The notes: generated by a model from the letters alone, not told the origin. DNA of 46,724 bases from Priapulus caudatus (GCF_000485595.1 NW_014577861.1:91291-138014), one strand, 5' to 3'; shown: positions 21,189 through 32,964, counted from the first letter of the stretch. Program-made: numbers and translations.

Positions 21189-22190
21189 CTAGTTCTGTCT
21201 CGCAGTGGTCACCCGTGTAGTCCGCCTGACATACGCACAGGTATTCGCTCAGGTCGTCTTTCGCAACCTCACACACGCCGTAGTTACAGTCGGTTCCGTT
21301 GCAAGGGTCGCTGACATTGCACAGCGCGCCCACGTACCCTACGAAACAGTTGCACGTAAACACGTCCGGAAAGCTGTCGTTCTGTCGGCATATTCCGAAG
21401 TCGCCGCAGAGGTTGTGCACGTCGCTGCAAGCTTCCTTTATGTCGCACGCCTCCCCCGCGTAGCCCTCGTCGCAGATGCACGTCACGTTGAGAAATTCGT
21501 CGTCGAGGACGCAGTTTCCGTGCGCGCACGGGGAGTTGGTGGGTAGACACGGGTTCTCGACGCTGCAATTCACTCCGACGTAGTCGGCGACGCATTGACA
21601 CGTGTAGGCGCCGCCCTGCGCCAAACACTGACCGTTCTCGCACGGGTCGGGATCGCACGGGTCGTTGACGGAGCAATCGTCGCCCATCCAACCCTCGTCG
21701 CAGATGCACGTCACGTTGAGAAATTCGTCGTCGAGGACGCAGGTTCCGTGCGCGCACGGGGAGTTGGTGGGTAGACACGGGTTCTCGATGCTGCAATTCA
21801 CTCCGACGTAGTTGGCGTCGCATTGACACGTGTAGGCGCCGCTCCGCGCCAAACACTGACCGTTCTCGCACGGGTCGGGATCGCACGGGTCGTTGACGGA
21901 GCAATCGTCGCCCGTCCAACCCTCGAAGCAAATGCACGTCACTCCGTTCACGCTTCCCAGTAGGAGATGGCAATCGCCGTTAACGCAGGGGTAGGTCAGA
22001 CAGGCGGACAATTGCTCGCAATTGTCGCCCGTGTACCCGGGCGGACAGTCACATTGGTACGTGCCGTCGTTGTCAGGGTGCGGCGTGCAATTGCCCTCGT
22101 TTTTGCACGGGTTAGGCAGGCACGGGTCATTAATTTCGCAGTCAACGCCGATCCATCCGGCTTCGCAATTGCACTTGTGACACGGAAGAG
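21189..22190 (-). CDS. Multi-EGF-domain protein, exon (copy 2)
   Basis: Paralogue of the exon at 46-894 on the opposite strand, with the same donor GTAGGTGCGG at 21188 and the same phase. It encodes eight complete EGF units and the end of a ninth. Compared with copy 1 it has two extra EGF units from a near-identical 228-bp internal duplication (about 21500-21955). The last EGF keeps the cysteine that copy 1 has lost. Homology to copy 1 stops near 22190, inside the first EGF unit. Beyond it the frame runs on to an ATG at 22203, but this replaces the normal exon start and acceptor, so the 5' end looks rearranged. Function: extracellular adhesion or receptor module, not further identifiable. Confidence 0.85.
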
Positions 22191-22203
22191 GATGGTGAAT
22201 CAT

Positions 22204-23480
22204 GGCGCCCCAAAACAGAGGCCAAATGCTGCCTTAATGGAATGCTTGAGTCATTGGTAGCCAGCACCGGTGAATCTTGTTCCGAAGTGTTGAATGTCAA
22301 CATTGTTTGACGTGCCTGTCATTGGTGGCACATGCCTTGACCAAAGAAGTCCCAACTATTCCTGTTAAAACATTTCCAGAACTATTTACAATTTGTGTTC
22401 TTCCCTATATTAGGAACACATGCAACAAAAGACGTTTTTGTTTCGCGTAGATTGTTTGCCTGTGATGTCTAGCAAGGGAGGACAGCTTAAAGGCACAAAA
22501 CACGACCAGAACCGTGACTGGTAATCAATCTCCGGTGAACAATAGCAGCCAAGATTCCTGGTAAACGGAAGAACTTCCTTACGGGCTGTGATGCAAGCAA
22601 AGACAGCCCTGTTCCAAACTTCTAGCCAATCGCAATACAAGAGTTCAACCTCCTGCGCACAGAAGCTAGTGAACTCACACATGGCCACGAATTGCTGTAT
22701 TTCATCTCCTATAGCTGACGCTGTCAGAGTTTGTTGCTGCATCTCAACGAAGAACAGGACACACGGCTTCCTTGTTTTATCTTTCCCATTCGATTCGCAT
22801 CATGGGTTTACCAAGCGATGATTACATGCAACAGACTACTGATGTGGTGGTTATCGGGTCAATTGGCAGTGTAAGTGTTACTACGCGTGACTGAAATATT
22901 GATAGCAATTTGGTCATGGGTGCTAAACTAGCTTTACAGTTCAGTGGCCGACCTAATTGGCAGGTGAATTAGGCCAACGATAGCAATCAGTGTGGAGTCC
23001 TTCTATTCCTTCCAGCGTGCAATATCAGAATGCTGAGAGCTGTTCCAGCTTTCCGATGGAATTGGAAGAGAGAACAGCTTGGGGCTGTTTTGTGCAGGTA
23101 TGCCTGCATCTCAACCGATTTTTGCTCGCACTATCCATGCCTATGCTCGCAAAGCCAGGTACGCCTCGACGACTGTGGAGCAAACCAAAGAGATAATGTT
23201 GTTTCTCGATTGTATCAGCGACATCAAGCACTGAGCCATGTGAATGAAAGCCAGGAAAGCAGTTGTTCACTTCCCAAGCGCGCGTAGACTGGAAAACATT
23301 GCCTCTTAACGCGCATGCCGGCTGGACACAGCCATGTGAAAGGGCTGCTTTATCAGGCATCACGAGCATCTGAACAACCCCATGCAAGTCGCGCTTATAG
23401 GAGAGCTCCTGAAGTTCGCATTGCCGCCAGATTTATGGGCTGTGAGATAATGTGACACGATATTCCCACTCGCGACTCCT
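22204..23480 (-). other. Unrecognised sequence with minus-strand open frames
   Basis: Moderately GC-rich with open minus-strand frames at 22410-22742 (110 codons) and 23025-23387 (120 codons). Neither has a domain I recognise or clear splice support. It abuts the broken 5' end of the EGF exon, so it may be an inserted, decayed mobile element. Confidence 0.3.
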
Positions 23481-25850
23481 GGCTGGATCCACTCTTCGCA
23501 TTGTAGGCAGCCAAAGCTAGGCAGGAACTGTTAAAAGATGTAGATACAAAAGTCATCAGTAGCAAACCCGATGCAAGTATTGTGCAAAAGCAAATCTCGA
23601 TGTGTACACAGATGTGGCTTCTGTCAGTGACACGTGTAACAGAGAATCAAGCAACCCAATCTATCAATATGAGACACTGACAGAGATCATTTAACTGTTT
23701 CTTTAGACAATAATCACATGATACCACCATTGAATAGGGGGGGGGGGCCTTTACACGGGCAGACGCTGCGTGTCTTCTATTGGCGTGCCACTGGCCGTCT
23801 TATCATGATAAATCTGATGGACACGGACGCTTAGGCGCGGCCGCGCAGGCGTACCTTCGCAAAGTATAGACAGAAATTATGAACTCGAATGTATAGATGG
23901 CATCACTTAAGTTTTATCATAATTTTTCACGTGTTCTATCCCAGTTTCTTTTGACCTAGAAAAACATTTTAATTGTTTTTGTTTAATTTGAACGATTGTA
24001 ATGTTAGGATATTCTCAATGTTTTCCATCGGATGTTCCTTGACATAAAAAACAGGTATATGATAACTAGATGCCTCCGGTAACGGTGGCACGGCGTATAG
24101 CCATTTTATGGCAAAAAGAAAAATGCGTTTGTTGGCAGCAGCATTTGGGACGTTTGAGTTTTGTTTGGGCGGAAATGTTAGGATAAGATCACCAATGTTT
24201 TCTATACCGCGTTCTAATGGGGTTCATTTGATCTCAAAACATATTGTATATGATAGCCAAATCGAATTCATGGTACTTTGGACTTCCCAGCTATTTATGG
24301 GCAAAGACTGGTTTGGTGGCGGCGCAATTTTGAATTTTCAACCTTTTGCGCGATGGAAGGATTATATCTTTATGCTGAATATTTGATATGTGTTTTATTG
24401 CATTCTTTGACTCAAAACACTGGTAGTATCACACCAAGATCCATGGAATCGGCGGCACTTACAGCTGATCTATGGCAAAAACATTTTTTCTGGTCGACGC
24501 ATGTTTTACATTTTTGATTTTTGGGCGGGAACGTTGGAGTGAATCCGTGGTTTGCCGCAATTTCTTGTAAATCAGTAATACTCCAAAACGGCCCTAATGC
24601 AAATTTTCATGCTGTCTTGTGCGCAGAAGCTGCACACCCGTCAGACACATATCCGCCCCACTATAAAAAAATTGTTAATGTTTCAGTCGCCGGACACGAT
24701 CGCGTCTGGTGCATCAACAACCGCTGTGGTGTTAGGCCTTAGAGTCCTCTATATACACGAGAGTACAGCCCACTCAGGATTTGACCTCCCATGCTTTGTT
24801 TCCAAATGTATCACACCCGGCTGCCGCTTCTAAGTAGCAGGCGCTGTATGGATACCGCTGTACACATGGCCTGCCCGTAGTAATTAATTAGAGTAGAACT
24901 AATCGTGGCTTCAAATAAACCAAAAATTACAGAGATTATAGCTACAAGACGAATGTGCTCAGTTGTAGCCTAGATTTCTAGAAATTGTACACTCAAAGCT
25001 ATCGCGGCGCCATAATGAATAGTTTAAATTGTATCACTTTCTAACGCCGCCCAACTTAGCCGTCGCGTAGTAGTAGCGCCTGTGGCGATAGCCGCCGCTA
25101 GACACTTGCTAATTAATTAAACGCACTCGCGCTTACAATAAACGTCAAGAATGCAGCAGGAGATCATAGATAAACACATAGTGATTATATGTATCGTAAT
25201 TCTAAGAAAAGTAAACTCAAAAAATCGTTCGCAGCCATAGTGATAGCTACATTGTAGCACTTTCTTTAGTGTAAACACAGCAATCTAGTCACTGTAATTC
25301 AAAGATAAGATGCTGTTCTCAGCGGCATCTCTCCACATGCGCTGTCGCGAGCTGTAATATTTGGCTTTGCAGTTTCTATAAATCTAGCTGACACTAGACA
25401 CTATTCTTAGCTATAATCTCTGTAAACTCTTGAGTTTATTGAAGGCACGATTAAGGTCTAATCAATTACTATCGGACCTATTGGTACCAGCGTAAAGTCC
25501 ATCACAGCGGTGTACTTAGAGTCGACAGCGCTGTCTGATCATTTTGGAAAACAACAATGCCGGCAGCGATCAGCGTGACCGAAGTTTTTTTTCCGAACTC
25601 GTCATGGCGCAACTCTCTGTATATAGGGATCTCTAGGTGAGGCCCTATAGGCTAACGAGCGAGGCAGCGAAACTGCTGCTACTGCCACCGCCGCTCGTAA
25701 ACTCACGCTCAGCGCTAGCTTCTGTGTTTGACACAAGTCTAGACTGTTTTTTTGCCGGTGCGCTGCGTGTGGCCAGTGCGCTAACTACTCTGCTATTCGT
25801 CCTGTGTTTGCACGCAATTTGTCGGTTGCTTTGAGGCTACTACTAATGTA
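23480..25850. other. No gene recognised; diverged internal repeats
   Basis: Contains loosely repeated motifs in tandem: TTATGGCAAAA, TTTGGGCGG, AATGTTAGGAT and CAATGTTTTC appear two or three times between 23990 and 24550. No coding frame with support. 24850-25830 is mixed sequence with a short GC-rich open frame at 25637-25834. Confidence 0.4.
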
Positions 25851-25853
25851 CCA

Positions 25854-25938
25854 GGCCCCGTAGCCAGCTTCTATTGGGGGGGGGGGGGGAGGGTTTTGTT
25901 TTTGCAATGTTGGCCAATTTGGCATTGGCTACGGGGCC
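25854..25938. repeat. Small inverted-repeat element with GGCCCCGTAGCCA ends
   Basis: GGCCCCGTAGCCAG at the left and CTACGGGGCC at the right with a G-rich interior. TGTACCAGG occurs just before it (25846-25854) and again around 25953, possibly a flanking duplication. Too short and G-rich to classify. Confidence 0.4.
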
Positions 25939-26584
25939 GTGTACAGGATATTGTACCAGGCAACCGGTAACGCCCATAGTTGCTGAGCACGCGAAGGGGG
26001 GTCTGGGGTTTCTCTTTTAAAATTTTTTAAATATACAACCCTCAGATGCGTTTTTTCATTCGCGAGCAAAAGTGGGAGTCCCGACTCCCCTGGACCCCCC
26101 TGTACACGCCCCTTCTCGGGCGCGAAGCGACAGCGCGAGAGAGCCAGACGACCGAAGGCGGGGGAGGGTGTGGAGGGGGTGTTTACTGTTCACCCTCCTC
26201 GCAACGATGGAGATTTTGAATTATTGGTCAACTAAAATGGACGACCGTGAGATAAATGTCTTGCGAAAATTTTCATAAAAAATAAATTTTTTGTCTGAGG
26301 GGGAGGGCTGCGGGGGGGGGAGTTTCGTATCGACTAACGCCGCAGCCGAACCCCCGTGGCTCACGGGCCTGTGTAATATATATGAGCGATAGTGGGTGCA
26401 ATTGCGTTTACTTTGTTTATTACTTGTCACGATTGTTCGCCTATGACCTTGCTGTGACCCGTGGTGTTTACACCCAAAACCATGGATGATACGTGAATAA
26501 AGCATACCCGTACGAGGTTGCCTTCAGTCTAGTTGCCATCTTATCCGGTATTTTATCCCCGCTAAGCTGCCACACTGCAACCAC

Positions 26585-26587
<3 letters not shown>

Positions 26588-26621
<34 letters not shown>

Positions 26622-26905
26622 ACTAATCAACTACATACTAACTAACTCCACATAACTAACTAACTAACTAACTAACTGAACTAAACTAAGCTAAACTACT
26701 AAGCTAACTAACTACTAACATGAACAACTAACTAAACTAACTAACTAACTAACTGAGCTAACTAACATCAACATAACAACGTAACCAACCAAAATCCAAC
26801 CAACTAACTAACTAGTACTAACTAACTAGACTAACCAACAACTGACTAACTAACTGAAACTAACTAAGTTAATTAACTTAACTAAGCTAACTAACTAACA
26901 TAGCG
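26588..26905. repeat. (ACTA)n degenerate tetranucleotide repeat
   Basis: About 320 bp of ACTA/CTAA units with frequent interruptions. Confidence 0.95.
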
Positions 26906-27370
26906 TGTAGTCGCATGTTGTTGGCCGACTTTGCGTGACAGTGGGAGGGCTGAGACCGCGAGGCGAACGAAGGCCCGTGCGCTGTGTGTAAGCCTGGAAA
27001 CAACGCATCAGCTGCAAAAACAGGCAACCTCACCGAACTGCCGGACTCATACGCACGTGATTAGTAGACGACTACGATCGTTCGACCTCAGTTCAAGGAA
27101 CAGAATCGCTCGCATGTCTAAAGCGCAGGCAGCTTTAAGAACTTCGCGCCGACATGAAAGACGTTGTCGTTACAGGAACAACGGCTCGATCGCGGAAAAC
27201 GAGGCCGAACACCTCGCCGATTCGCGCAGAAGCTCAGACTACTACGTGCTGAGTCGCAACCTTTGATGGTTGTCCCGTGCGTCGACATGCTATGCTGGCT
27301 TTACGACGGCTTGACTCAGCTGGCACTCGACCACAAAACCTGCGTTACCCGTGACCTCGCAGACGGGCGC
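26903..27370 (+). pseudogene. Broken copy of LRR receptor exon 1, 5' half
   Basis: Aligns to the signal-peptide, LRRNT and first LRR part of exon 1 (19709 downward) but with many single-base insertions, so no frame stays open. Recognisable blocks include TTCGACCTCAGTTC and GACGTTGTCGTTACAGG. It ends at GGGCGC next to the N gap. The continuation (GGGCGCTTTTGACGG) is 4.1 kb further on at 31482. Confidence 0.8.
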
Positions 27371-27395
27371 NNNNNNNNNNNNNNNNNNNNNNNNN
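27371..27395. other. Assembly gap (25 N)
   Basis: A 25-base run of N joining a plus-strand LRR fragment to a minus-strand EGF fragment. The join is not supported by sequence. Confidence 0.99.
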
Positions 27396-27488
27396 ATGGG
27401 ACACAGAGGTATGTGTCTATGCACATGCCGCCGTTCAGGCAATAACCAACGGCGTCGTCACAGAGCGCCGTCTATGAATGGATCAGTG
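27396..27488 (-). pseudogene. Fragment of the EGF exon, 5' end
   Basis: The reverse strand matches the start of the exon at 46-894 together with its acceptor and upstream intron (TGTGTAATAAGCTGCTGCTTC and the following bases). It keeps the cysteine spacing of the first EGF (LCDDAVGYCLNGGMC) but carries a one-base insertion after the acceptor that shifts the frame. It is cut by the N gap. Copy 2 at 21.2-22.2 kb lacks exactly this part. Confidence 0.7.
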
Positions 27489-27552
27489 CTAGAAGAAATC
27501 AAGGAAGCAGCAGCTTATTACACACGCACGCGCACGCACGCACGCACGGCCA

Positions 27553-27555
<3 letters not shown>

Positions 27556-27594
<39 letters not shown>
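27556..27594. repeat. (TA)n microsatellite
   Basis: Pure TA dinucleotide run of about 38 bases, preceded by a CACG tract. Confidence 0.95.
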
Positions 27595-27599
<5 letters not shown>

Positions 27600-27600
<1 letters not shown>

Positions 27601-28700
27601 TCAATAATATATAATTTCGTATATAATTTCATATGCGTAAAAAGGCAACCATTTTCTACGCGCAGCAAAACGGAAGTTAAAAACAGTTTAAGAAATTTAG
27701 TTAGAAATCCGAAATACATTGAAAAACATACAATTTACACATATACAAGAGACAAAGAATATAGTCTAGGCTCTGGGGGGTGTTCGTGTACATGACTCTT
27801 TAGAGCAAAACATTATATTTTCTCATTCCGTATGGTAAGACTCTTAAAAAAGTTTGGGTAACACTTCTGGGTCAAGTACGTTTTTTCTGTACCGCTAATT
27901 ATGTGATTTTCGTTAGGCGCCAAAGTGAAAAAGTTACAATATTGAAGTTTCAGAGCATAAATATTTATTAAGCAACCATAAAACTTTCAAGTTGCACTGA
28001 ATTACATTGAATGAGTATTACTAATAAACTTTCTAGCATGATTTGTTGCCATAAACTGTTTCATGTAACGAAATGGCTACATTTTGCTCAATTTTAGCCA
28101 AAAAATAGCTAAAATCGCGTTCACTTTGAAAGTAGCTCTAAGTATGATTGCTTCTCACTCACCCAATATGTAGCTAGACGCTACCAAAATTGCTAATAGT
28201 TTCCTTATTAAAGTGCTCTAAGTGACCCAACGTTCAAAATGATGCTTCCCTGCTCTATATGATGCACAGGGGGCTATTGTAACTAAGGGTCAACCTTACC
28301 CCAAAATAGCGCCTTTTGCGAATGTCGTCAAGTGATGATAACTCCGTAAGTAAGTGACATAGGAGGTTGATTTTGTGGCAACGTTTTTTGACACCAAGCG
28401 AATTGATTGACACCATTATTATACATTTTGGAGTTCACCTAATTAGAAGAAGTATAAGATGTCTGCCAAAAGCGATAATTAAGACACGAATTGTCCCATA
28501 GAAAGATGATTGAAGGATATACATGCATCATAGAACTGTACAGGTGGACGCTTTAGTGAAAAATAATGCCTAGGTATAAACTAGTCTAAAATATTCCTTG
28601 TTACCATACTCAGTATAAATACATACAATGTATCTACCTTAACGAACTTGAGACAAGAACAAACTGAACGAGCATGCTAGACAACATAGCAGAACCCAAC
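27600..28700. other. AT-rich, no gene recognised
   Basis: No splice-bounded frame, domain or repeat that I could identify. Confidence 0.5.
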
Positions 28701-31481
28701 TAATCCTATCAAACAATTGGGTTTTTACAATCATGTGGTAATGTTTCCTGCACTTACAAATTTTACCACATTTCACCCCAGCCTTTCTACATGGGCAAGT
28801 TAACCTTGAACACTTAGCACATGAACAGGGAGACTGACCAATGAGGCTCGAGGGTTTTCACATTTGTTGCGCGGTACCAGCTGTTCTTGGTCGTTCACAT
28901 AGCCACAATCCTCTGCTTCAGTGTCTCAACGTTTCAGGGTTGAGGTGGCACTCTAAGGCATGGTTGATTGTGTAGGCATTGGTAGAATGCACGCTTGATA
29001 TGAGGCAGGAGTCCCTGACTAGTCGGTGGTAGCTGTGAGAGAAACCCTCTTTGCTGAAGTGGAAACCTCTGCCTCAATATTCAGAGAAACACTTAGCATT
29101 GCTACCTCTTTCAGTACCTTCACTAAGTAATGCTCGGCGTTACGCGTCATGGCTGGAGAGAGGTTGGTGATTCCCCGAAGTGTTTCAGCAAATTTTCAGG
29201 CTCGCTTGTAGAGCTGTTTTTTTGTACCAATTTTGCTGGTTATGTCACACCTTGTAAGACTGTGTATAGCCGCAGTAGCTGCACAGAAGCCGATTGACCC
29301 AGGCGCTGGAACAGGGTATGAAGGGTATATATCGAGTTGTATCTCCCATTCCAGCTCGCACCCACAGCGACTCAAGGTTTGTGTTGGTAAAAGACGGGCA
29401 GTAGTAGAGCAAAGCAACAATAATATCTGCTATCGTTGGAGATTACAACAAACACTTTATGTCCTGCATTGAGAGAGTCAAGACGTGGTGAGTATTCGGA
29501 GGTCAGCTTCTTCAAATTGACAATTTAAGGTGTGCAATGCTTTTTCCAGGCCTTGATGGACATGATGCACTGCCAATCCTCGTCTTCTTTGGGCACTTGT
29601 CCGAGTACAGTGGAATATTGTCATGTTTCTGAAGTATTTGAACGAAGATGGCAGTAGATTAGCTTCTCGAGAAGAAGCTTATTCATGTTTGACGGCCAGA
29701 TCTCTACATCTCCTCTGGCAGAGGTGTCTCTGGTTCAATTAAACTGTACTCTATTGGTACAGTTTCAGTGCGCCCTTTCTCTCACTATCCTTCACTGGAG
29801 GGTTTATCTGAGTACATGTCGAACACATTCACATCGCCCGAACTGATGGTATAACATCCGAAATAGATACAAATCCTAAGAGGAGATCCTTGAAGCTGGA
29901 GAGCTAGTCACACGAACCTTACGAACTGTGGCCAATTATGTCTATGACATATGAAGTGTTCTTCCGATGTCTATAGTCATAGTCCTCAGGTGAGATTAGC
30001 TCCAACTCTTAATTCAAACAGGTTCTCCCTGGGCTGACCATCGTCCCGTCCTCATTGAACAGGAGAGGTGAAGGTGCAAAATTATATTTACAAGAGGTCC
30101 GCTGGTGAGGCGGCCACGAATCACGGCAATTTCAATCATTCTCCTACAACACTTCATCTCCTTCACTGCTTTTTTGATGGTCTTCTGTGGCTTGTTCGAT
30201 TTATTTTCATTGTTTCCAGGTTCGCTCGATAAATACTTTCACTAAGTTTGTGTTTTCTGTACGAACATTTTCGACGTCGAAATGTCAAGTACTTCCTCCT
30301 TTTGCGAAGGCACTCAGTATGTCATTTTTGATCTCTTTTGCCATGATCTCCTTTGTCACGAAATTATGCGCCAAGCCATGGAAAGCCCTAGAGACATGGG
30401 GAGCCTTTCTCTTTAATGAATTTTACCATTGCTTAGATATGGACTCCTTTGCGAACTGTAGTAGCTTGGCATGACTCGTGGTGGTTAAAGATCGTGTGTT
30501 CCTCTCCATCACATCAAGCATATCTCCGATGCAGATTCTTTACTGCCATCATTTCATGTTGTATATCAAGTCCCATTGAGCAACGTACTGTTCTGCTTGG
30601 CATGCCCGATGATTCGTCACTGCATTTAGATGATAGGTTATACTTTGCTCAAGCTTTCTGTCACCACGACTGCAGTGAAGCGACGCGCGTTCTCCTGGAT
30701 GGAAAAGTTCCCATTGAGAAGTTCACATGCACTGATGGTGCAGTTTGAGGTAAACGCCGCATGTCTTCAGTAGACAGACAGCCACCAGCGAAGATAGTTG
30801 GGAGTCAAAGGCGGCGAATAGGTATAAGAGCACGTTGGGACGGCATTCAAGATGAAGTTTCCATATCCCCTCACGCATCTGCTCTCAACAAGATCATGCA
30901 CCACAGCCATCATGCGGGGAAACTGAGCCCAGATCTGAAGTTCTCATTCACAGCAGACCGTGTTGCGATTAAACCTATTCAGATCTTCGAATAATTGGTG
31001 GATGCAGTTGCAGTAAGATTGGCCATCAACTTCTGACTGTCAGTGACGTTCTTCTTCGTAACACTTGATTTGAGATCGTCAGGATAGCAAGCTCTTGTGA
31101 ATATCGCTCAACACCTCTCTCGGCAAATAATTCTTTGAGTAGACGCTGAAAACGTTTCAGCAAGAGTTGCATGCCTTGAAGACAGCGGCTGTAGTGTCCT
31201 CCAATGAGGAACTGAGTTCTGAATAATGCAGTGGACCAAAGACACCGGCTGTAGCCAGGTCATGTCGCTCCACTTCCACGAGGCTTTTCCAATGCCACTT
31301 CAAAACAGTTTTCACCAAAGTGAAATGTCCCCAAGCATGGCGACTAGAGTGCTGAATTCCTGCGTTCTCATCAATTGAATGGTTGACGATACAGTATACT
31401 CCTTCGTCACAAATACATTGGCGAGTTTTCTGATTTTGAACCAAGCTGTGGACAGGATGGACATGAAATTCCCTCATCGCA
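28700..31481 (-). other. Decayed coding sequence of unknown origin
   Basis: The minus strand has a chain of partly open frames whose composition looks protein-like, broken by stops and shifts. Clearest parts are 31157-31477 (HDLATAGVFGPLHYSE within it) and 31026-31172 (FAERGVERYSQELAILTISN), which overlap by 16 bases in different frames and read like one protein after a single indel. Further open stretches lie at about 30190-30480. I do not recognise the family. The block separates the two halves of a broken LRR exon and GGGCGC stands at both edges (27365-27370, 31482-31487), so it could be an inserted element. Confidence 0.4.
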
Positions 31482-31764
31482 GGGCGCTTTTGACGGACTA
31501 AGCTCGCTGAAAACTCTCGACATCAGTAACAACGACATTGGCGGCGAACTTCCTGCAGAAATATTCCGGAATCTAGCCACGCTGCAGTCGCTTCATATCA
31601 ATCACATTCAGCTGAAGAAGCTCCTCGGGGACGTCTTCGTTGACCAGAGAAACCTGCGCGCCCTCTGGCTGGTCAACAACTCATTTAGCAGCGTCGACGA
31701 CTTCTTGCCGAGCCTGAGAGCGCTGCCGCGGCTGGAGACGCTAGAGATTAGTCAGAATCCGATA
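31482..31764 (+). pseudogene. Second LRR receptor copy, exon 1 3' half, part 1
   Basis: In-frame LRR coding sequence closely matching exon 1 of the minus-strand receptor (GAFDGLSSLKTLDISNND and onward) without frameshifts, up to SQNPI, where a transposon is inserted at a TA. The first element codons read Gln then TAA, so the reading frame is terminated. Upstream continuity is lost at 31482. Confidence 0.85.
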
Positions 31765-32827
31765 CAGTAAAAACCCGCGTATAAGAACCTGGATTTTTCC
31801 AAGTTAGCCTCAATAGGTTCTTATATAAATGGTGCTTACTGAAAAATTAGGCTCAAAAGATTCTTAAATAGGTTCTTGTTTCTACTTTTAATATGTATAA
31901 GCTAGTACTTTTTTAGAGCTCACGTTTCATCTTGAAACTTCACTTACTTCAACGCTTCATCCAAAACATCCAAGCTTAGACATGGCAGGGGAGCACAAGG
32001 TGTATGTTGAGTCAAGCATCTGTGGTTATCATGCATATTTCAAGGCTGTAACCGTTTGTGTTGGGAAGATCATGATGTGTGAAATTGAAAGAGACAATGA
32101 CAACGACAAATATGCAGTTGCTGTGAAGAATCAAGATGGTGAAATGGTCAGACATGTCCCAATTAAACTTTCCAAGTTATTTTACAAATTCCTAGACGAT
32201 TATGGGGAAATTGAGGCAGAATGTATTGGCAATCGCTACAATGCTGGCCAAGGGAAGGGCCTTGAGATCCCTGTTGACTATAGGTTGGTTGGAGATAGGG
32301 GTTACTTGAAGAGGTACACAAGGAAACTTCAAACCAAAGAATTTGCTGAAGAACTCAGTATTAGTGACATTAGAAAGTGCTAACCAGCATTCAACACAGC
32401 TCTGTGATTGTTTTTATTCAACAAACAATACATCTGCTGGTCTATTGGATTCTGAATGGGCATACAGTACTGTAGTGTGGAAACAATACATCTGCTTATT
32501 TCTCATGTGCTGACAAGAACTATGTTTCACTGAAGAGACGCTTGTATCCTTGTTTGATAATATTTTACATTTGCAGATATATGTAAATAATGCAGTACTG
32601 TGTCTCAATAACAATGCCAGCTAGGGTGCTGGCACATTCATCGATATTGTTGAGCTCATTTTTTTTATTTTACTTGTGTTTCCTTTTAAGTCTTCATCTG
32701 CATGGAAAATTACGAACCTACTTTAAAATCTTGGCCTAAAACTGGTTCTTATGTAAGGGGGTCTAAATGGGAAATTTTAGCCTAACAGGTTCTTAAAATC
32801 TAGGTTCTTATACGTGGGTTTTTACTG
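31765..32827 (+). mobile_element. 1063-bp DNA transposon with TA target duplication carrying a HIRAN-like gene
   Basis: Inserted in an LRR exon: the uninterrupted paralogue reads CCGATAGCTGAG, here CCGATA, element, TAGCTGAG. That gives an exact 2-bp TA duplication (31763-31764 and 32828-32829), the hallmark of Tc1/mariner/pogo-type elements. Terminal inverted repeats of about 34 bp start CAGTAAAAACCC and differ at few positions. Both ends carry several subterminal GGTTCTTA-type motifs, possible transposase sites. The only ORF (31982-32383) is not a DDE transposase, so the element depends on another element for movement. Sharp ends and an intact ORF suggest a recent insertion. Confidence 0.85.
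31982..32383 (+). CDS. HIRAN-like domain protein inside the transposon
   Basis: A 133-residue single-exon protein with an ATG start and TAA stop. The central part (CEIERDNDNDKYAVAVKN, then VRHVPIKLSKLFYKFL, later GKGLEIPVDYRL) matches the pattern of HIRAN-like small proteins common in invertebrate genomes: E.(D/N)..D.YAVAV, GHVP..(I/L)S.L, G.GLEIP. HIRAN domains bind DNA ends in HLTF/Rad5-type helicases; whether this protein does so is inference. Here GHVP reads RHVP. The length suits a stand-alone domain. No transposase residues. The element leader has no obvious TATA box. It could be a captured host gene or a true element-encoded accessory protein. Confidence 0.65.
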   Translation: MAGEHKVYVESSICGYHAYFKAVTVCVGKIMMCEIERDNDNDKYAVAVKNQDGEMVRHVPIKLSKLFYKFLDDYGEIEAECIGNRYNAGQGKGLEIPVDYRLVGDRGYLKRYTRKLQTKEFAEELSISDIRKC

Positions 32828-32964
32828 TAGCTGAGCTCCCGTCGCAACGCTTCGGCGACTTGTGGGCGTTGACGGATCTCTTCATCAGAAAGATGCTTCT
32901 GTTGATAGCGATAAAACCGCGGGCATTTGTGAACTTGCCGTCGCTTCAGGCGCTATACATAGAG
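32828..32964 (+). pseudogene. Second LRR receptor copy, exon 1 3' half, part 2
   Basis: LRR coding sequence resumes right after the transposon (AELPSQRFGDLWALTDLF) and runs to the same donor, GTATCT at 32965, as in the intact gene. The sequence is undamaged apart from the insertion. Confidence 0.85.

Noticed and set aside
21284-21973. 229-codon Arg-rich minus-strand frame, and plus-strand frames at 21205-21546 and 21967-22260
   Set aside because: Shadows of the EGF exon in other frames; they lack the cysteine pattern and arise from GC-rich codons.
26040-26350. G-rich segments with ACTCCCCTGGACCCCCC as a DNA transposon end
   Set aside because: It resembles ends of common invertebrate non-autonomous elements, but I found no matching opposite end or target duplication.
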